Source: CAZZBM01 sp964652255
Lineage (GTDB): Bacteria > Bdellovibrionota > Bacteriovoracia > Bacteriovoracales > CAZZBM01
Direction of reading: 5' to 3'
Length of the DNA stretch: 64,000 nt
NCBI GenBank assembly: GCA_964652255.1
Contig: CAZZBM010000001.1
Span: forward strand, 681,961 to 745,960
Shown here: in pieces, positions 51,916 to 61,161 of the stretch
Numbering within the stretch: the stretch's first letter is position 1
Layout: each line of letters starts with the position of its first letter
Made by a program: the position numbers and the translations under genes
Notes under the pieces: generated by a model
Seen by the model: the letters and a program-made list of their open reading frames with translations, nothing else
The model's database searches: none
Told to the model about the DNA's origin: nothing

Positions 51916-52715
51916 TTTATGCTACTTACAAGCCAAGAGGGCTTTCTACAAGATCTTGGTTGAAATCTTTAAAATTTGCTCATTTTGGTCATTTTGGAAC
52001 CTTAGATCCCTTTGCTGAAGGGCTTATCCTTTTTGGACCTAATTCAAAGCTTGCTTCTTATGTTCATGATTTTTGTCCTAAAACTTATTTAGCTAAAGGA
52101 CTATTGGGATCTTCAACCCTCACTCATGATAACACCTCAGCTATCATTCAAGAAGATCATTCTTCTTATTTTCAGTCTTTAAAAAATATTTCTAGACAAG
52201 ATTTAGAAAAAAGATTTCAAGAGCTTTTTTACTCTTCTTATGAACAAGAAATTCCTCTTTATTCAGCTACAAAGTATGAAGGAAAACCTCTTTATCTTTG
52301 GGTAAGAGAAGGTGTTGCTATTAAAAAAAATCCTGTTCAAAGAAAAATTTACTCTTTAAAAATTCATGAATTTGATTTTCCTTATATAGAATTTGAAGTA
52401 ACTTCTTCTTCTGGTACTTATGTAAGACAATTATTTGTTGATATGGCTAAAGATTTGTTAACTCTTGGACATTTAGTAGGACTTAAGAGAACAAAGATTG
52501 GTTCTATTGAAGTTCAAGAAAAAGATTTTTGGACTATTCCTGTAGAAGAAGTTTTTTCTTTTTCTAGAAAAGAATTAAGTGAAGATCAATGGAGACAACT
52601 CCATTATGGTGAGAGATCTTTTTTACAAGAGGAATTTTATTTTTTAGAAAAAGATCGTGAAGTTAAGGCTTTTGTTGATGGTTATAAGAAAAAAGTCATT
52701 TTTATCAAATCTTAA
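51912..52715 (+). CDS. truB: tRNA pseudouridine-55 synthase TruB
   Basis: A 267-residue enzyme with the TruB catalytic segment FGHFGTLDPFAEGL (Asp32), the YSATKYEGKPLY and SSGTYVRQL motifs. It makes pseudouridine 55 in the T loop of tRNA. It ends the rimP operon and overlaps the convergent ATPase gene by 11 bp. The usual N-terminal extension is short. Confidence 0.92.
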   Translation: MIYATYKPRGLSTRSWLKSLKFAHFGHFGTLDPFAEGLILFGPNSKLASYVHDFCPKTYLAKGLLGSSTLTHDNTSAIIQEDHSSYFQSLKNISRQDLEKRFQELFYSSYEQEIPLYSATKYEGKPLYLWVREGVAIKKNPVQRKIYSLKIHEFDFPYIEFEVTSSSGTYVRQLFVDMAKDLLTLGHLVGLKRTKIGSIEVQEKDFWTIPVEEVFSFSRKELSEDQWRQLHYGERSFLQEEFYFLEKDREVKAFVDGYKKKVIFIKS

Positions 52716-53769
52716 ATAAATCTTCGGTAAAAGGGAGTTCATAAGATAAAAATTCAGAAAAAAAACTTGGAATTGCCCCTGTTGGCTTTAGATGTCCTTT
52801 ATTTTTATTCTCTTGATGCCATTTAAATAAAGAAGTGACTTTAAAGTGCCCTGTTTCAGTGAGTCCTTGAACTTCAGCAATTTCTGTAATTCTTCTATGC
52901 CCATTTTTATGTCTTTCTGCTTGAATGACTAAGCATAAAACACTGCTAATCATTTCTCTTAAAATGTGAGCAGGAATAGAAGTTTTTCCCATTAGGCATA
53001 AGGATTCTAGTCTTAAGCAAGCCTCTAAAGCATTATTAGCATGAAGGGTTCCCATACTGCCCTTATGCCCAGTGTTAAGAACTTGAAGAAAAGAGAGGGC
53101 TTCTTCTCCTCTCATCTCTCCTATAATGATACGATCAGGTCTTAATCTCATAGCACTTCTTACTAAATCATTCATGGAAACATAAGGATCTTTTTTTCTT
53201 TCTTCTAACATAATTAAGTGAGGATGATGAATCATGAGTTCGCTAGCATCTTCTATAGAAACTAGTCTCTCTCCTTTTGGAATTCTTGAAGCTAAAATAT
53301 TAAGAATAGTTGTTTTTCCTGAACCAGTTCCCCCTGAAATAAGAATATTTTTACTGAGATAAAGACAGCAGTCTAAAAATTTTGCAGCGATTTCAGAAAG
53401 TGCTCCCGAATGTATAAGATCTTTGAGACTAACTTTTTCTTTTTTAGGTTTTCTAATTGTAACAGTGAGACCTTTTTTTGCTACAGGAGGTAAAATAGCA
53501 TGAATTCTTTCTCCAGAAGGGAGTCTAGCATCTAAAACAGGAGATTCTAGAGAAAAATCTTTTCCTACAAATTGAGCAATAGCTCTTAAGGCAGCTAAAA
53601 GGCTTTCTTCATCTGGAAATTTCTGATTCGTTAAGCTAAGGAGTCCTTTTTTTTCTATAAAGATTTCTTCATAGTTATTGATCATAATCTCTGAAATTTC
53701 TTCATTGCTGAGTAAATCTTCAATAGGGTTTAAATGATCTTTAATGGCTGATTTAAAAATACTTGTCAT
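52705..53769 (-). CDS. CpaF/TadA-type secretion ATPase, isolated
   Basis: A 354-residue type II/IV secretion ATPase with Walker A GGTGSGKTT near residues 143-151, the Asp box VSIEDASEL, Walker B region MRPDRIIIGEMRGEEAL and the His-box GTLHANNALEACLRLES. It drives pilus or Tad/type IVc assembly. No other pilus or secretion gene is in this window, so it may be a leftover or serve a system elsewhere. Residues are intact, so activity is possible. Confidence 0.88.
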   Translation of the reverse strand: MTSIFKSAIKDHLNPIEDLLSNEEISEIMINNYEEIFIEKKGLLSLTNQKFPDEESLLAALRAIAQFVGKDFSLESPVLDARLPSGERIHAILPPVAKKGLTVTIRKPKKEKVSLKDLIHSGALSEIAAKFLDCCLYLSKNILISGGTGSGKTTILNILASRIPKGERLVSIEDASELMIHHPHLIMLEERKKDPYVSMNDLVRSAMRLRPDRIIIGEMRGEEALSFLQVLNTGHKGSMGTLHANNALEACLRLESLCLMGKTSIPAHILREMISSVLCLVIQAERHKNGHRRITEIAEVQGLTETGHFKVTSLFKWHQENKNKGHLKPTGAIPSFFSEFLSYELPFTEDLFKI

Positions 53770-53800
53770 ATTTTTTTATCTTATGTAAATTTTTAAAAAA

Positions 53801-54205
53801 ATGAAAGCAGAGATAGAAAAAATTTTTAAAGAAAAAAAAATATTAAAAACTCTTTCTAGAGAAAAAATTTTAGAAATTTTTTTAAAATATAAAAAACCTA
53901 TGACTTTGCAAGAAATTAGAAAAAAATTAAAAGATTTTCAGTGTGATGAAGCTACAATTTATAGAACACTAAATTTATTTGAGGAAAAAAAGATTCTTCA
54001 ATCTTTTACCCTTAATGAAAAAGCTTCTTATTTTGAGATTTATCATCAAGAACATCATCATCATATTCTTTGTAGAAAATGTTTAAAAATAGAACATTTA
54101 GATGACTGCTTTGCTGAAAAAATAGAAGAAGATCTTCTAAAAAAAGGATATACTCAACTAGAACATAAAATAGAGTTTTTTGGTTTTTGTAGTAAGTGTT
54201 CTTGA
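53801..54205 (+). CDS. Fur-family metalloregulator
   Basis: A 134-residue repressor: an N-terminal winged helix (PMTLQEIRKKL and DEATIYRTLNLFEEK), then the metal-binding HHHHILCRKC and the C-terminal CSKC zinc site. Members sense iron (Fur), zinc (Zur) or peroxide (PerR); the type cannot be told from sequence. It is one of few transcriptional regulators in the window. It is divergent from the ATPase gene with 31 bp between them. Confidence 0.85.
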   Translation: MKAEIEKIFKEKKILKTLSREKILEIFLKYKKPMTLQEIRKKLKDFQCDEATIYRTLNLFEEKKILQSFTLNEKASYFEIYHQEHHHHILCRKCLKIEHLDDCFAEKIEEDLLKKGYTQLEHKIEFFGFCSKCS

Positions 54206-54236
54206 CGAAATTCATTAAATTTTTTAATGATCAAAA

Positions 54237-56192
54237 ATGTTAAATTTATTTTTCATCTTAATTTTTGATGTACAAGCTCTTACTAGAAGAGAATTTTGCA
54301 AAAAAATAGCACTACTTGGATTAGCAAGTACTAGTATTTTTGCTGGTTGCCAAATTGATCAATTTACATCTGAGTTTGATCCAAGTTTTAAAATGCCTAA
54401 GACTAAAACAGATTCAGTATTACATGATCAATCTGATAAACTTATTTTAAAATCTTTTTTTTCTCAATCTAGTTTAGAATTTTTATGCTATAATAAAACA
54501 CTTTATTATCATCTTTATAGTAGAAGTACTGATGAAAAAATAGGAGGTTTTCATTATCAAAGACAACCTAATCATCAATCTGTTGTAAACGGATTGGGAA
54601 CGTGGTTGAAAAAAACAATACTTAATTTAAAGATCATAAGATCAAGTTATGGTATGACACATAAAGATATTTTTTCATCATTTGAAAAGTTTTCTGAAAA
54701 AAATCAAAAAGAAATGGAAAAATTTATAAATGTTTTGAACCTTAAATCAGTTCGATCATTAGATGAATATAAAAGAAATGTTGTTAATGAAATTAAAAAT
54801 AAATTTAAATTAAATGATTTTAATGAAAAAGAATTTAAGATTTTTATTCATTTTTTTAAGAATAGAAGTAAATTATATAGCATTAGCTATGATGTTGCTT
54901 GGTCTTTGTTTTTTTATAATTTAAAATTTGAATTAATTAAAGAAAAAAAGTTAAAAAATAAAGAAAAATTGTCAGAAGTAGAAAAAAAAAACAAGTATGA
55001 GGATAGATATTTAAAAGAAATATTAGATGATGGAAGTTTTAAAGAACATTGGCAGTATTATTCTGAAAATATTCAACTCTCAAATCAAGAATATGATGAA
55101 TTTAATATTTTTTTCTATGTAGAGAATTTTTTTTATAATATTCATTTAAAATGGAAAGATTATCTTGAAACAGCTTTAAAAAATTTTAAAGGAGATGAAG
55201 CATTATTAAAAAAATATTTTGAGTCAAATTTATCTATAGAATATGAAGATTCTCCTGATTTTGTTTTGGCTAATACAGCAACTATGTACAAAGAAAATAA
55301 TTCAAGAAAGATTAGAAAGCCTGCTGATTTATTTGAAGATCTTGTTGAACACTTTAGACAGTATCAGTTTGGTGGTTTTCATGTTTTAACTAGTAATATT
55401 CATAATCCTTTGAATAATTTAAAAGGTAACTATTTTAAAGAAATTCATGATTATTCTTATAGAAATATACATTTATTTCATAAGGGTGATTTTTTTCCTT
55501 TTTTAACTGTTTTAGAAAGGATTGAACAATATATTAAAATTTATTTAACAATTGGTGGAGATAGAGATTATTTATTGTCTTTAATCCCTTTTTATCTTTT
55601 TCATAGTATTTATTTAGATAAAAAAGATAAATTTTTTTTACAAGATAATGTTTTAGTACCACAAAGGATGTTATTAAAAGATGAAAAAGACTATAAACAA
55701 AACATAGAATATTCTAAAAAAAATTTTTCATTTGACTACATGAAAAGTTCTTTTGTTAAAAAAAATTTTTTAAATACAAGAATAGAGTCTAAAAATTCAA
55801 GTAGAAAACATATAGGTTTAAATGATTGGGATTATATGAGTTATATTTCTTTTTATTTGAACAATAATAAAAATTTATCTAATTTAGAGAATTATTTGGT
55901 TGAAATTGAACTCTTTTTAAAAGATCAAGAAGGTGATGATGCTGCGAACTGGATAAATAGATTATTAAAAAAATATAAAAGATTAAAAGAAATAAAAAAC
56001 AAAAATTCTGATCATTTTTTGCAATCTTTAGTTTTTTTATATGCTTATATTCATAATCCTTTTCAAAGAGAATTTATTTATGAAGAATTTTATGTTAAAA
56101 ATTCCAATGAAAAAGATATAGATAAAAAAAGAAGATCAGAAAAAAATACTTTTCATTATTTTTATAATGTCTTTACCACAAAAACATTATAA
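54237..56192 (+). CDS. Large Tat-type lipoprotein of unknown function
   Basis: A 651-residue protein. The N-terminus has TRREFCKKIALLGLASTSIF followed by AGC: a twin-arginine motif plus lipobox, so export by Tat and lipid anchoring are predicted. A leading stretch of about 15 residues before the RR suggests the true start may be nearer the motif. The body has no recognised domain and is Phe/Lys/Asn-rich, with several helical segments. It is unusually AT-rich even here. It overlaps rnhA by 6 bp at its end. Tat genes are not in the window. Confidence 0.6.
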   Translation: MLNLFFILIFDVQALTRREFCKKIALLGLASTSIFAGCQIDQFTSEFDPSFKMPKTKTDSVLHDQSDKLILKSFFSQSSLEFLCYNKTLYYHLYSRSTDEKIGGFHYQRQPNHQSVVNGLGTWLKKTILNLKIIRSSYGMTHKDIFSSFEKFSEKNQKEMEKFINVLNLKSVRSLDEYKRNVVNEIKNKFKLNDFNEKEFKIFIHFFKNRSKLYSISYDVAWSLFFYNLKFELIKEKKLKNKEKLSEVEKKNKYEDRYLKEILDDGSFKEHWQYYSENIQLSNQEYDEFNIFFYVENFFYNIHLKWKDYLETALKNFKGDEALLKKYFESNLSIEYEDSPDFVLANTATMYKENNSRKIRKPADLFEDLVEHFRQYQFGGFHVLTSNIHNPLNNLKGNYFKEIHDYSYRNIHLFHKGDFFPFLTVLERIEQYIKIYLTIGGDRDYLLSLIPFYLFHSIYLDKKDKFFLQDNVLVPQRMLLKDEKDYKQNIEYSKKNFSFDYMKSSFVKKNFLNTRIESKNSSRKHIGLNDWDYMSYISFYLNNNKNLSNLENYLVEIELFLKDQEGDDAANWINRLLKKYKRLKEIKNKNSDHFLQSLVFLYAYIHNPFQREFIYEEFYVKNSNEKDIDKKRRSEKNTFHYFYNVFTTKTL

Positions 56193-56627
56193 TAAATATT
56201 TTTTATCTAAAATTTTATTGGCTAATTCGTCAACTAGATTATTTTCTAATGATTCATGATGTCCTTTGATCCATTTAATTTTTAAATCTTGAAATTGATC
56301 AATGAGTTCATCTAGTTCTTGCCAAATTTTCTTATTAAGAACTGGTTTTTTATCACTTTTTAGCCAATTATTTTTTTTCCAATTAAACCTCCAATGATTA
56401 ATCCCTTGAACAGCATAATTTGAATCAGAAAATAAAAGAATTGAATCTTTAAAATTACATTTTTTTAAACCCTCTAAAATAGCTGTTAATTCCATCTCAT
56501 TATTAGTGGTTTTTTCTTTAAATCCACCATCTTTAAAAATAATTTTTTTATTTTTAAAAGCTATAAAAGCATAAGATCCTGGGCCTGGATTACCTCGACA
56601 AGCTCCATCTGTGTATAATTCAATCAT
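56187..56627 (-). CDS. rnhA: Ribonuclease HI
   Basis: A 146-residue enzyme with the active-site carboxylates in TDGACRGNPGPG (Asp7), NNEMELTA (Glu46), SDSNYAVQGI (Asp68) and NLVDELAN (Asp133). It removes RNA from RNA-DNA hybrids. It overlaps the ferredoxin gene by 4 bp and the lipoprotein gene by 6 bp. Length is standard. Confidence 0.95.
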   Translation of the reverse strand: MIELYTDGACRGNPGPGSYAFIAFKNKKIIFKDGGFKEKTTNNEMELTAILEGLKKCNFKDSILLFSDSNYAVQGINHWRFNWKKNNWLKSDKKPVLNKKIWQELDELIDQFQDLKIKWIKGHHESLENNLVDELANKILDKKYLL

Positions 56628-57445
56628 TTTATAAATTTTATCACATTAACAGGACAAGCCTCAGCTGCTTCTTCAATTTTTATTCCATTTTCTAAGGGAG
56701 CATTGTCTTTAATGACACAAGTGGGTGGTTTTACATCAAAAACTTCTGGAATAATGTTTTCACAAGCGTTGCAAACAATACAACCTGGCTCAATCCATAC
56801 TTTTTGAACCTTAAAATTTTCTATTTGAGGGGTGTTTTGAGTTATAGTATTTTGTTGATTTTGAAAAAGATTTTTTAACTTAGGATGAGATTCAAGGACA
56901 AGATAAGATCTTTTTTCAACAGGGACTTCATTGATAAATTTTTGAATAGGGCGATTATATGAAGGAGTATCTGAGAGTAAATATTTTTCTTCATATTCTT
57001 CACAAGTAATTTTTGCTTTCATCATGTTTTGAAGAAGTTTTTTAGCATTATATTCAAATTTGAAGAAATGAGGACCGGTAGATTCAAATTGAAACAGAAT
57101 AATTTCAGTGGGATTTTTTTTTAGAAAATCAATGAATTTGATTTCTTCTTCTTGAAAAGGAATTTCAAGACAAAAAGATTCATCTTTGACAGGAAAAGTA
57201 TAATAAAGATCTTTATCTTTATGGCTTAAAATAGAAATTTTTAAAGCATGAAAAAAAGCTTCTTCAGTAAAAGCAAGAGCTAAAGCAAAAGCTCCTTGAG
57301 GGGATGAAGGTTTTAAAAAAATCATTTTTTCTTTAAGAAGAATTTTTTGTCTTAATTGAAGAAGAAAATAAAGGAAAAAAATGAGTCCTAGAGTAAGCAG
57401 TGTTATATTAAAAGCAATCCACAGAGGGAATAATTTAGTTGACAA
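56624..57445 (-). CDS. Membrane-anchored protein with a C-terminal ferredoxin domain
   Basis: A 273-residue protein: one N-terminal membrane helix (WIAFNITLLTLGLIFFLYFLL), a soluble region of about 150 residues without a known match, and a C-terminal single-cluster ferredoxin domain (CIVCNACENI, then EAAEACPVNVIKF). It probably passes electrons at the membrane; the partner is unknown. AGGAGG at 57455-57460 (minus strand) marks its start. It overlaps rnhA by 4 bp. Confidence 0.7.
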   Translation of the reverse strand: MSTKLFPLWIAFNITLLTLGLIFFLYFLLQLRQKILLKEKMIFLKPSSPQGAFALALAFTEEAFFHALKISILSHKDKDLYYTFPVKDESFCLEIPFQEEEIKFIDFLKKNPTEIILFQFESTGPHFFKFEYNAKKLLQNMMKAKITCEEYEEKYLLSDTPSYNRPIQKFINEVPVEKRSYLVLESHPKLKNLFQNQQNTITQNTPQIENFKVQKVWIEPGCIVCNACENIIPEVFDVKPPTCVIKDNAPLENGIKIEEAAEACPVNVIKFIK

Positions 57446-57474
57446 GATTTTTTCCTCCTGAAAAAAACAATAAT

Positions 57475-58176
57475 ATGTTTTTATTTTTTAGACAAATATT
57501 TTTAATTATACTCATTTTAATCTTATTTATCTTCATGTTGATTCTGAGTTGTATCGGATTTTTCTTAGAAAAGAAAAAAGCCTTTGCTTTAGTTCACCCT
57601 TTTTGGGAAAAACTTTTTCATTTATTGTTAGTCTTTTTAAGGGTGAAAGCTGATTTCTCAGGTCTTAAACCTCAAGGAAGATATCTTTTTTATTCTAATC
57701 ATCAAAGTTTTTTAGATATTATTTTAGTAGGAGCTTATCTCCCTATTCCTGTTCTTATGAAAGAAGAACTTAGCAGAATCCCTTTTTTTGGTTTTATGAC
57801 AAAAGTAGCAGGATCTATTCCAGTTAGTCGTTACAATATAGCTTCTAGGGAAGGAGCAAAAGAGGGTGTCATGAAAACTTTAAGAGAAGGTTTTTCAGTA
57901 CATTTTTATCCCGAAGGAACAAGAAAGCAAGGAGATCAACCTACTTCAATTTCTTTTGTAAAAAGAAGTTTATTTGACTTGGTTTATAGAGAAAATATTG
58001 GTGTAGTTCCTGTAACTTTGAAAGGAACAAATAAAATGAAATTAGCTTGGAGGAATGACCCTATAAATGTAAAAATTCATTTTGGTGAGGTAATTGATCC
58101 AAAAGATTATGCAAATGAAGATTTATTTTTTGAACAAGCGTGGTCTCGCTTAATAAGTGATTTTAACGCTTTGTAG
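57475..58176 (+). CDS. plsC: 1-acyl-sn-glycerol-3-phosphate acyltransferase
   Basis: Makes phosphatidic acid. ATG at 57475 is preferred over TTG at 57439, because the earlier region holds the other gene's RBS and start. This gives 233 residues: an N-terminal membrane helix (IFLIILILILFIFMLILSC), the NHQSFLDII catalytic motif (NHxxxxD) and FYPEGTRKQ. It overlaps the convergent gene at 58163 by 14 bp. Confidence 0.9.
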   Translation: MFLFFRQIFLIILILILFIFMLILSCIGFFLEKKKAFALVHPFWEKLFHLLLVFLRVKADFSGLKPQGRYLFYSNHQSFLDIILVGAYLPIPVLMKEELSRIPFFGFMTKVAGSIPVSRYNIASREGAKEGVMKTLREGFSVHFYPEGTRKQGDQPTSISFVKRSLFDLVYRENIGVVPVTLKGTNKMKLAWRNDPINVKIHFGEVIDPKDYANEDLFFEQAWSRLISDFNAL

Positions 58177-59473
58177 TTCCTTTTTGAAAGAATTGTTTTT
58201 GATGTCTTGCTTCTATTTGATGAAATAGAGTTTGAGGCTTAGCTCCTTTGGTAGGTAGGGTTAAGTTCTTTTTTGGAGAAGAAGGTGATGAGCTGATTTC
58301 TCTACTAATTTCTTTCTCAGGATTAGAATTAAAATTCATATTAGTAAAATCACTAGAAATTTGTGTGATGGGTGAAAATGAAGGAGATTCAGGATAGTCT
58401 TGAAAAACTTTTTGGGTTTCAGGATTAATAGATTTTTTAAAAGATTCCGCCTCTTTATTATAGGTAGCTAAAAAAGGATCTAAATTGACTGATTCAGGAG
58501 GAGTTTCTTGATTGAGAAGTTTTCTTGTCCCTTCTTTTAAAGAAGGGGAAACAGAATTTAAATCACTATCTGTGATCTTAGGTAGTCCAGGAATGTTTTC
58601 TTGAGTTAAATCACAAGGAAGATTGTTGCAAAGACTTAATCCTTGTTCTTGAGCTAAATATTGGACTTGTTCTAAATAAATTTCTTGACGATTTTGAGCC
58701 TGATTTTTTAGTTGATTAAAGGCTAAAATGGACATGGTTGTTGCTGCTGTTTGAGCACCAGCAAAAGCAGTTCTGGTTCCACTACTATTAGCTGATAATT
58801 TACTCAATTTTTCTTGTGCTGGAAAAATATTTTTTATTTTAAAAAGGTTCATCATAGAAGAAATACTCCCTATGGTTGAAAAAAAATCATTGTTTTGAGC
58901 AAAAGCGTAAGGAAGTAAAAAAAATGTTGAAGAGATGGCAGAAGGACTTGTTTGAACACCAGAACAAACTCTAGAGGGTTCATTGATTGGTTCCACTAAA
59001 GGAGCAATGGTAGCTGTTACAAATAAGGCACCAGCTACAATATAATAAATTATTTTATTCTTAAAATATTTTTTTGTGAGTTCTTCACTAGCAATGGCTG
59101 ATTTTAAAGCTTGAAGTCTAAAAGATTCTTCTTTTTTTTGATCATTATTAAATTTTTTTTCTAAATTTTCTTTTAGTTTTTTTAGTTGATTTTGATATTT
59201 TAAGTATTCAATGATTTCACCAAGGGTAATACTCAGACATCCTGCAAAAGTGGCACCATAGGCAATACTTAAACAAGGTTTTTTTGAGTAATGATAAACT
59301 GTTGCAGCACAACTAGCAATAAGAGCTCCTGTGACAATCTTATTTTGAATATTAGGAAAAGCTTGCTGAAAGGCTGATACATCAAGTTTATATTCTTGTA
59401 ATAAAGCACTTTTTTGGCACGCAATATCTGTGTCTGTACAATTAGCTTGAAGATAAAAAAAAATGAAGTTCAT
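58163..59473 (-). CDS. Hypothetical membrane protein with acidic/Pro tail
   Basis: A 436-residue protein with a short hydrophobic start, several membrane segments between residues about 45 and 185 (IVTGALIASCAATVYHY; IYYIVAGALFVTATIAPL) and scattered Cys residues (about six) that could form disulfides. The last 150 residues are polar, Ser/Pro/Gln-rich and probably unstructured. No family is recognised. It is divergent from cmk. Confidence 0.5.
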   Translation of the reverse strand: MNFIFFYLQANCTDTDIACQKSALLQEYKLDVSAFQQAFPNIQNKIVTGALIASCAATVYHYSKKPCLSIAYGATFAGCLSITLGEIIEYLKYQNQLKKLKENLEKKFNNDQKKEESFRLQALKSAIASEELTKKYFKNKIIYYIVAGALFVTATIAPLVEPINEPSRVCSGVQTSPSAISSTFFLLPYAFAQNNDFFSTIGSISSMMNLFKIKNIFPAQEKLSKLSANSSGTRTAFAGAQTAATTMSILAFNQLKNQAQNRQEIYLEQVQYLAQEQGLSLCNNLPCDLTQENIPGLPKITDSDLNSVSPSLKEGTRKLLNQETPPESVNLDPFLATYNKEAESFKKSINPETQKVFQDYPESPSFSPITQISSDFTNMNFNSNPEKEISREISSSPSSPKKNLTLPTKGAKPQTLFHQIEARHQKQFFQKGTTKR

Positions 59474-59527
59474 AGAAATTCATTTTAGCATACTCTTGTA
59501 AAAGATAAAAAAATCTTTTAAAGACAA

Positions 59528-60127
59528 ATGATGATTATTACCATTGATGGTCCTTCGGGAAGTGGTAAAACAACTCTAGCTAAAGCTATCGCTAAAAGAA
59601 TGAGCTATGTTTTATTAGATTCCGGTTTGATTTATCGAGCTGTTGCTTATCTAGGCTTAGTTGATTTTGAATATAAAGTTATTGATCATGAGTCTAGGAT
59701 TTTTTATCAGAATCAAGATTTTACTTCTAAGTTAAGGTCATTAGAGGTAGCACAAAAAGCATCTTTATTATCACAAAACAGTGAAGTTAGAGATTTTGTT
59801 AATGAAAAACAAAGAAATTTTGCTAAAGATCATTCTTTGGTAGCTGAAGGAAGAGATATGGGAAGTGTTGTCTTTCCTGATGCTGATCTTAAGATTTTTT
59901 TAACAGCAGATTTAGAGATAAGAGCTCAAAGAAGAGCTCTGGAAATTAAAGAAGACGTAGAAAAAGTCAGACAAGCTTTGAAATTAAGGGATGAGCAAGA
60001 TCAACAAAGAAGTCTTGCTCCTTTGGTGATTCCAAAGGGGGCTTTAGAATTAGATTCAAGTCAATCTAATTTGGAAGAGCTTTTAGACAAGGTTCTTTGT
60101 GAAATAGACTCTTGTGATCATTGCTAA
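59528..60127 (+). CDS. cmk: Cytidylate kinase
   Basis: A 199-residue NMP kinase with Walker A GPSGSGKTT (residues 8-16), LLDSGLIYRA, VAEGRDMGSVVFPDA and RAQRRALE. It phosphorylates CMP and dCMP. It is slightly shorter than E. coli Cmk (227). It lies 20 bp before pheS. Having a nucleotide importer does not make it dispensable if the host supplies only adenylates. Confidence 0.93.
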   Translation: MMIITIDGPSGSGKTTLAKAIAKRMSYVLLDSGLIYRAVAYLGLVDFEYKVIDHESRIFYQNQDFTSKLRSLEVAQKASLLSQNSEVRDFVNEKQRNFAKDHSLVAEGRDMGSVVFPDADLKIFLTADLEIRAQRRALEIKEDVEKVRQALKLRDEQDQQRSLAPLVIPKGALELDSSQSNLEELLDKVLCEIDSCDHC

Positions 60128-60147
60128 AAATAGCTATAGTCTAGCCT

Positions 60148-61152
60148 ATGACTCTTTATGAAGAAACAATAAAGGAGTTAAAATCTTGTAAGGATTTAGC
60201 TCATTTAGCTGAAATCAAATCTAAGACTTTTCAAAAAATTTCTCAAGAATTTGAAAAAATGAAAGCTATGCTGCTTGAAGAAAAGAAAATTCAAGGGCCA
60301 AAATTACAAAAGTTAAAACAGGAATTAGAACAACTTTTTGAAGAAAAAAACGAAGAATTTTTACTAGAAAAAGATGCTTTATTGGAAGAAAAACAAAAAG
60401 AATTTTTAGCTTTTAAAAAAAGCTATTTTTTAAAAGAAGAATATCAAGGTGGATTTCATCCTTTAACTCAAGTAAGAGAAGAATTAGAAATCTTATTTCA
60501 TTCTATGGGATTTAAAATTTTAACAGGGCCACATATAGAGAAAGAATTTTATAATTTCACAGCTTTAAATATTCCTGATGATCATCCAGCTAGAGATAGT
60601 CAGGATACTTTTTGGATTGATGAAAACACTGTTTTAAGAACTCATACAAGTAATACTCAAGTTAGAGCTATGGAAAGTTTTGGAGCTCCTTTAAGAGGAA
60701 TTTCTCCAGGAAGAGTTTTTAGAAATGAAAGAGTAGATGCTTCTCATGAGATCTCTTTTTATCAAATGGAAGGTCTTTTAATTGATGAGAATATTCATGT
60801 AGGACATCTTTTATCTATGACAGAGATTCTGTTAGAAGAAATTTTTCAAAAAAAAATAACTTATAGAGTTCGACCAGGTTTTTTTCCTTTTGTTGAACCT
60901 GGTTTTGAAATTGATGTCGAGTGTAGTCTTTGTAATGGTGGTGGTTGTTCTGTGTGTAAACAAACAGGTTGGGTTGAAACACTTCCTTGTGGTCTCGTTC
61001 ATCCAAAAGTTTTAGAGTATGGAAAAATCAAAAAAGAATATAGTGGATTTGCTTTTGGTTTAGGTTTAGATCGATTGGTGATGATGAAATATAAAATCCC
61101 TGATATTAGATTAATTTATTCAGGTGATCTACGTTTTTTAAAACAATTTTAG
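60148..61152 (+). CDS. pheS: Phenylalanyl-tRNA synthetase alpha subunit
   Basis: A 334-residue class II catalytic subunit: an N-terminal coiled coil (residues 1-95), motif 2 GRVFRNERVDASHEISFYQ, and motif 3 FGLGLDRLVMMKY. It carries a Cys4 insert (VECSLCNGGGCSVCKQTGW) seen in some bacterial lineages and likely to bind zinc. It lies 9 bp before pheT. ATG at 60148 fits the coiled-coil start. Confidence 0.96.
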   Translation: MTLYEETIKELKSCKDLAHLAEIKSKTFQKISQEFEKMKAMLLEEKKIQGPKLQKLKQELEQLFEEKNEEFLLEKDALLEEKQKEFLAFKKSYFLKEEYQGGFHPLTQVREELEILFHSMGFKILTGPHIEKEFYNFTALNIPDDHPARDSQDTFWIDENTVLRTHTSNTQVRAMESFGAPLRGISPGRVFRNERVDASHEISFYQMEGLLIDENIHVGHLLSMTEILLEEIFQKKITYRVRPGFFPFVEPGFEIDVECSLCNGGGCSVCKQTGWVETLPCGLVHPKVLEYGKIKKEYSGFAFGLGLDRLVMMKYKIPDIRLIYSGDLRFLKQF

Positions 61153-61161
61153 GATAAGAAG

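Noticed and set aside
57439..57474. TTG start for plsC at 57439
   Set aside because: This stretch carries the RBS and start of the divergent ferredoxin gene; the ATG at 57475 directly precedes the membrane helix.
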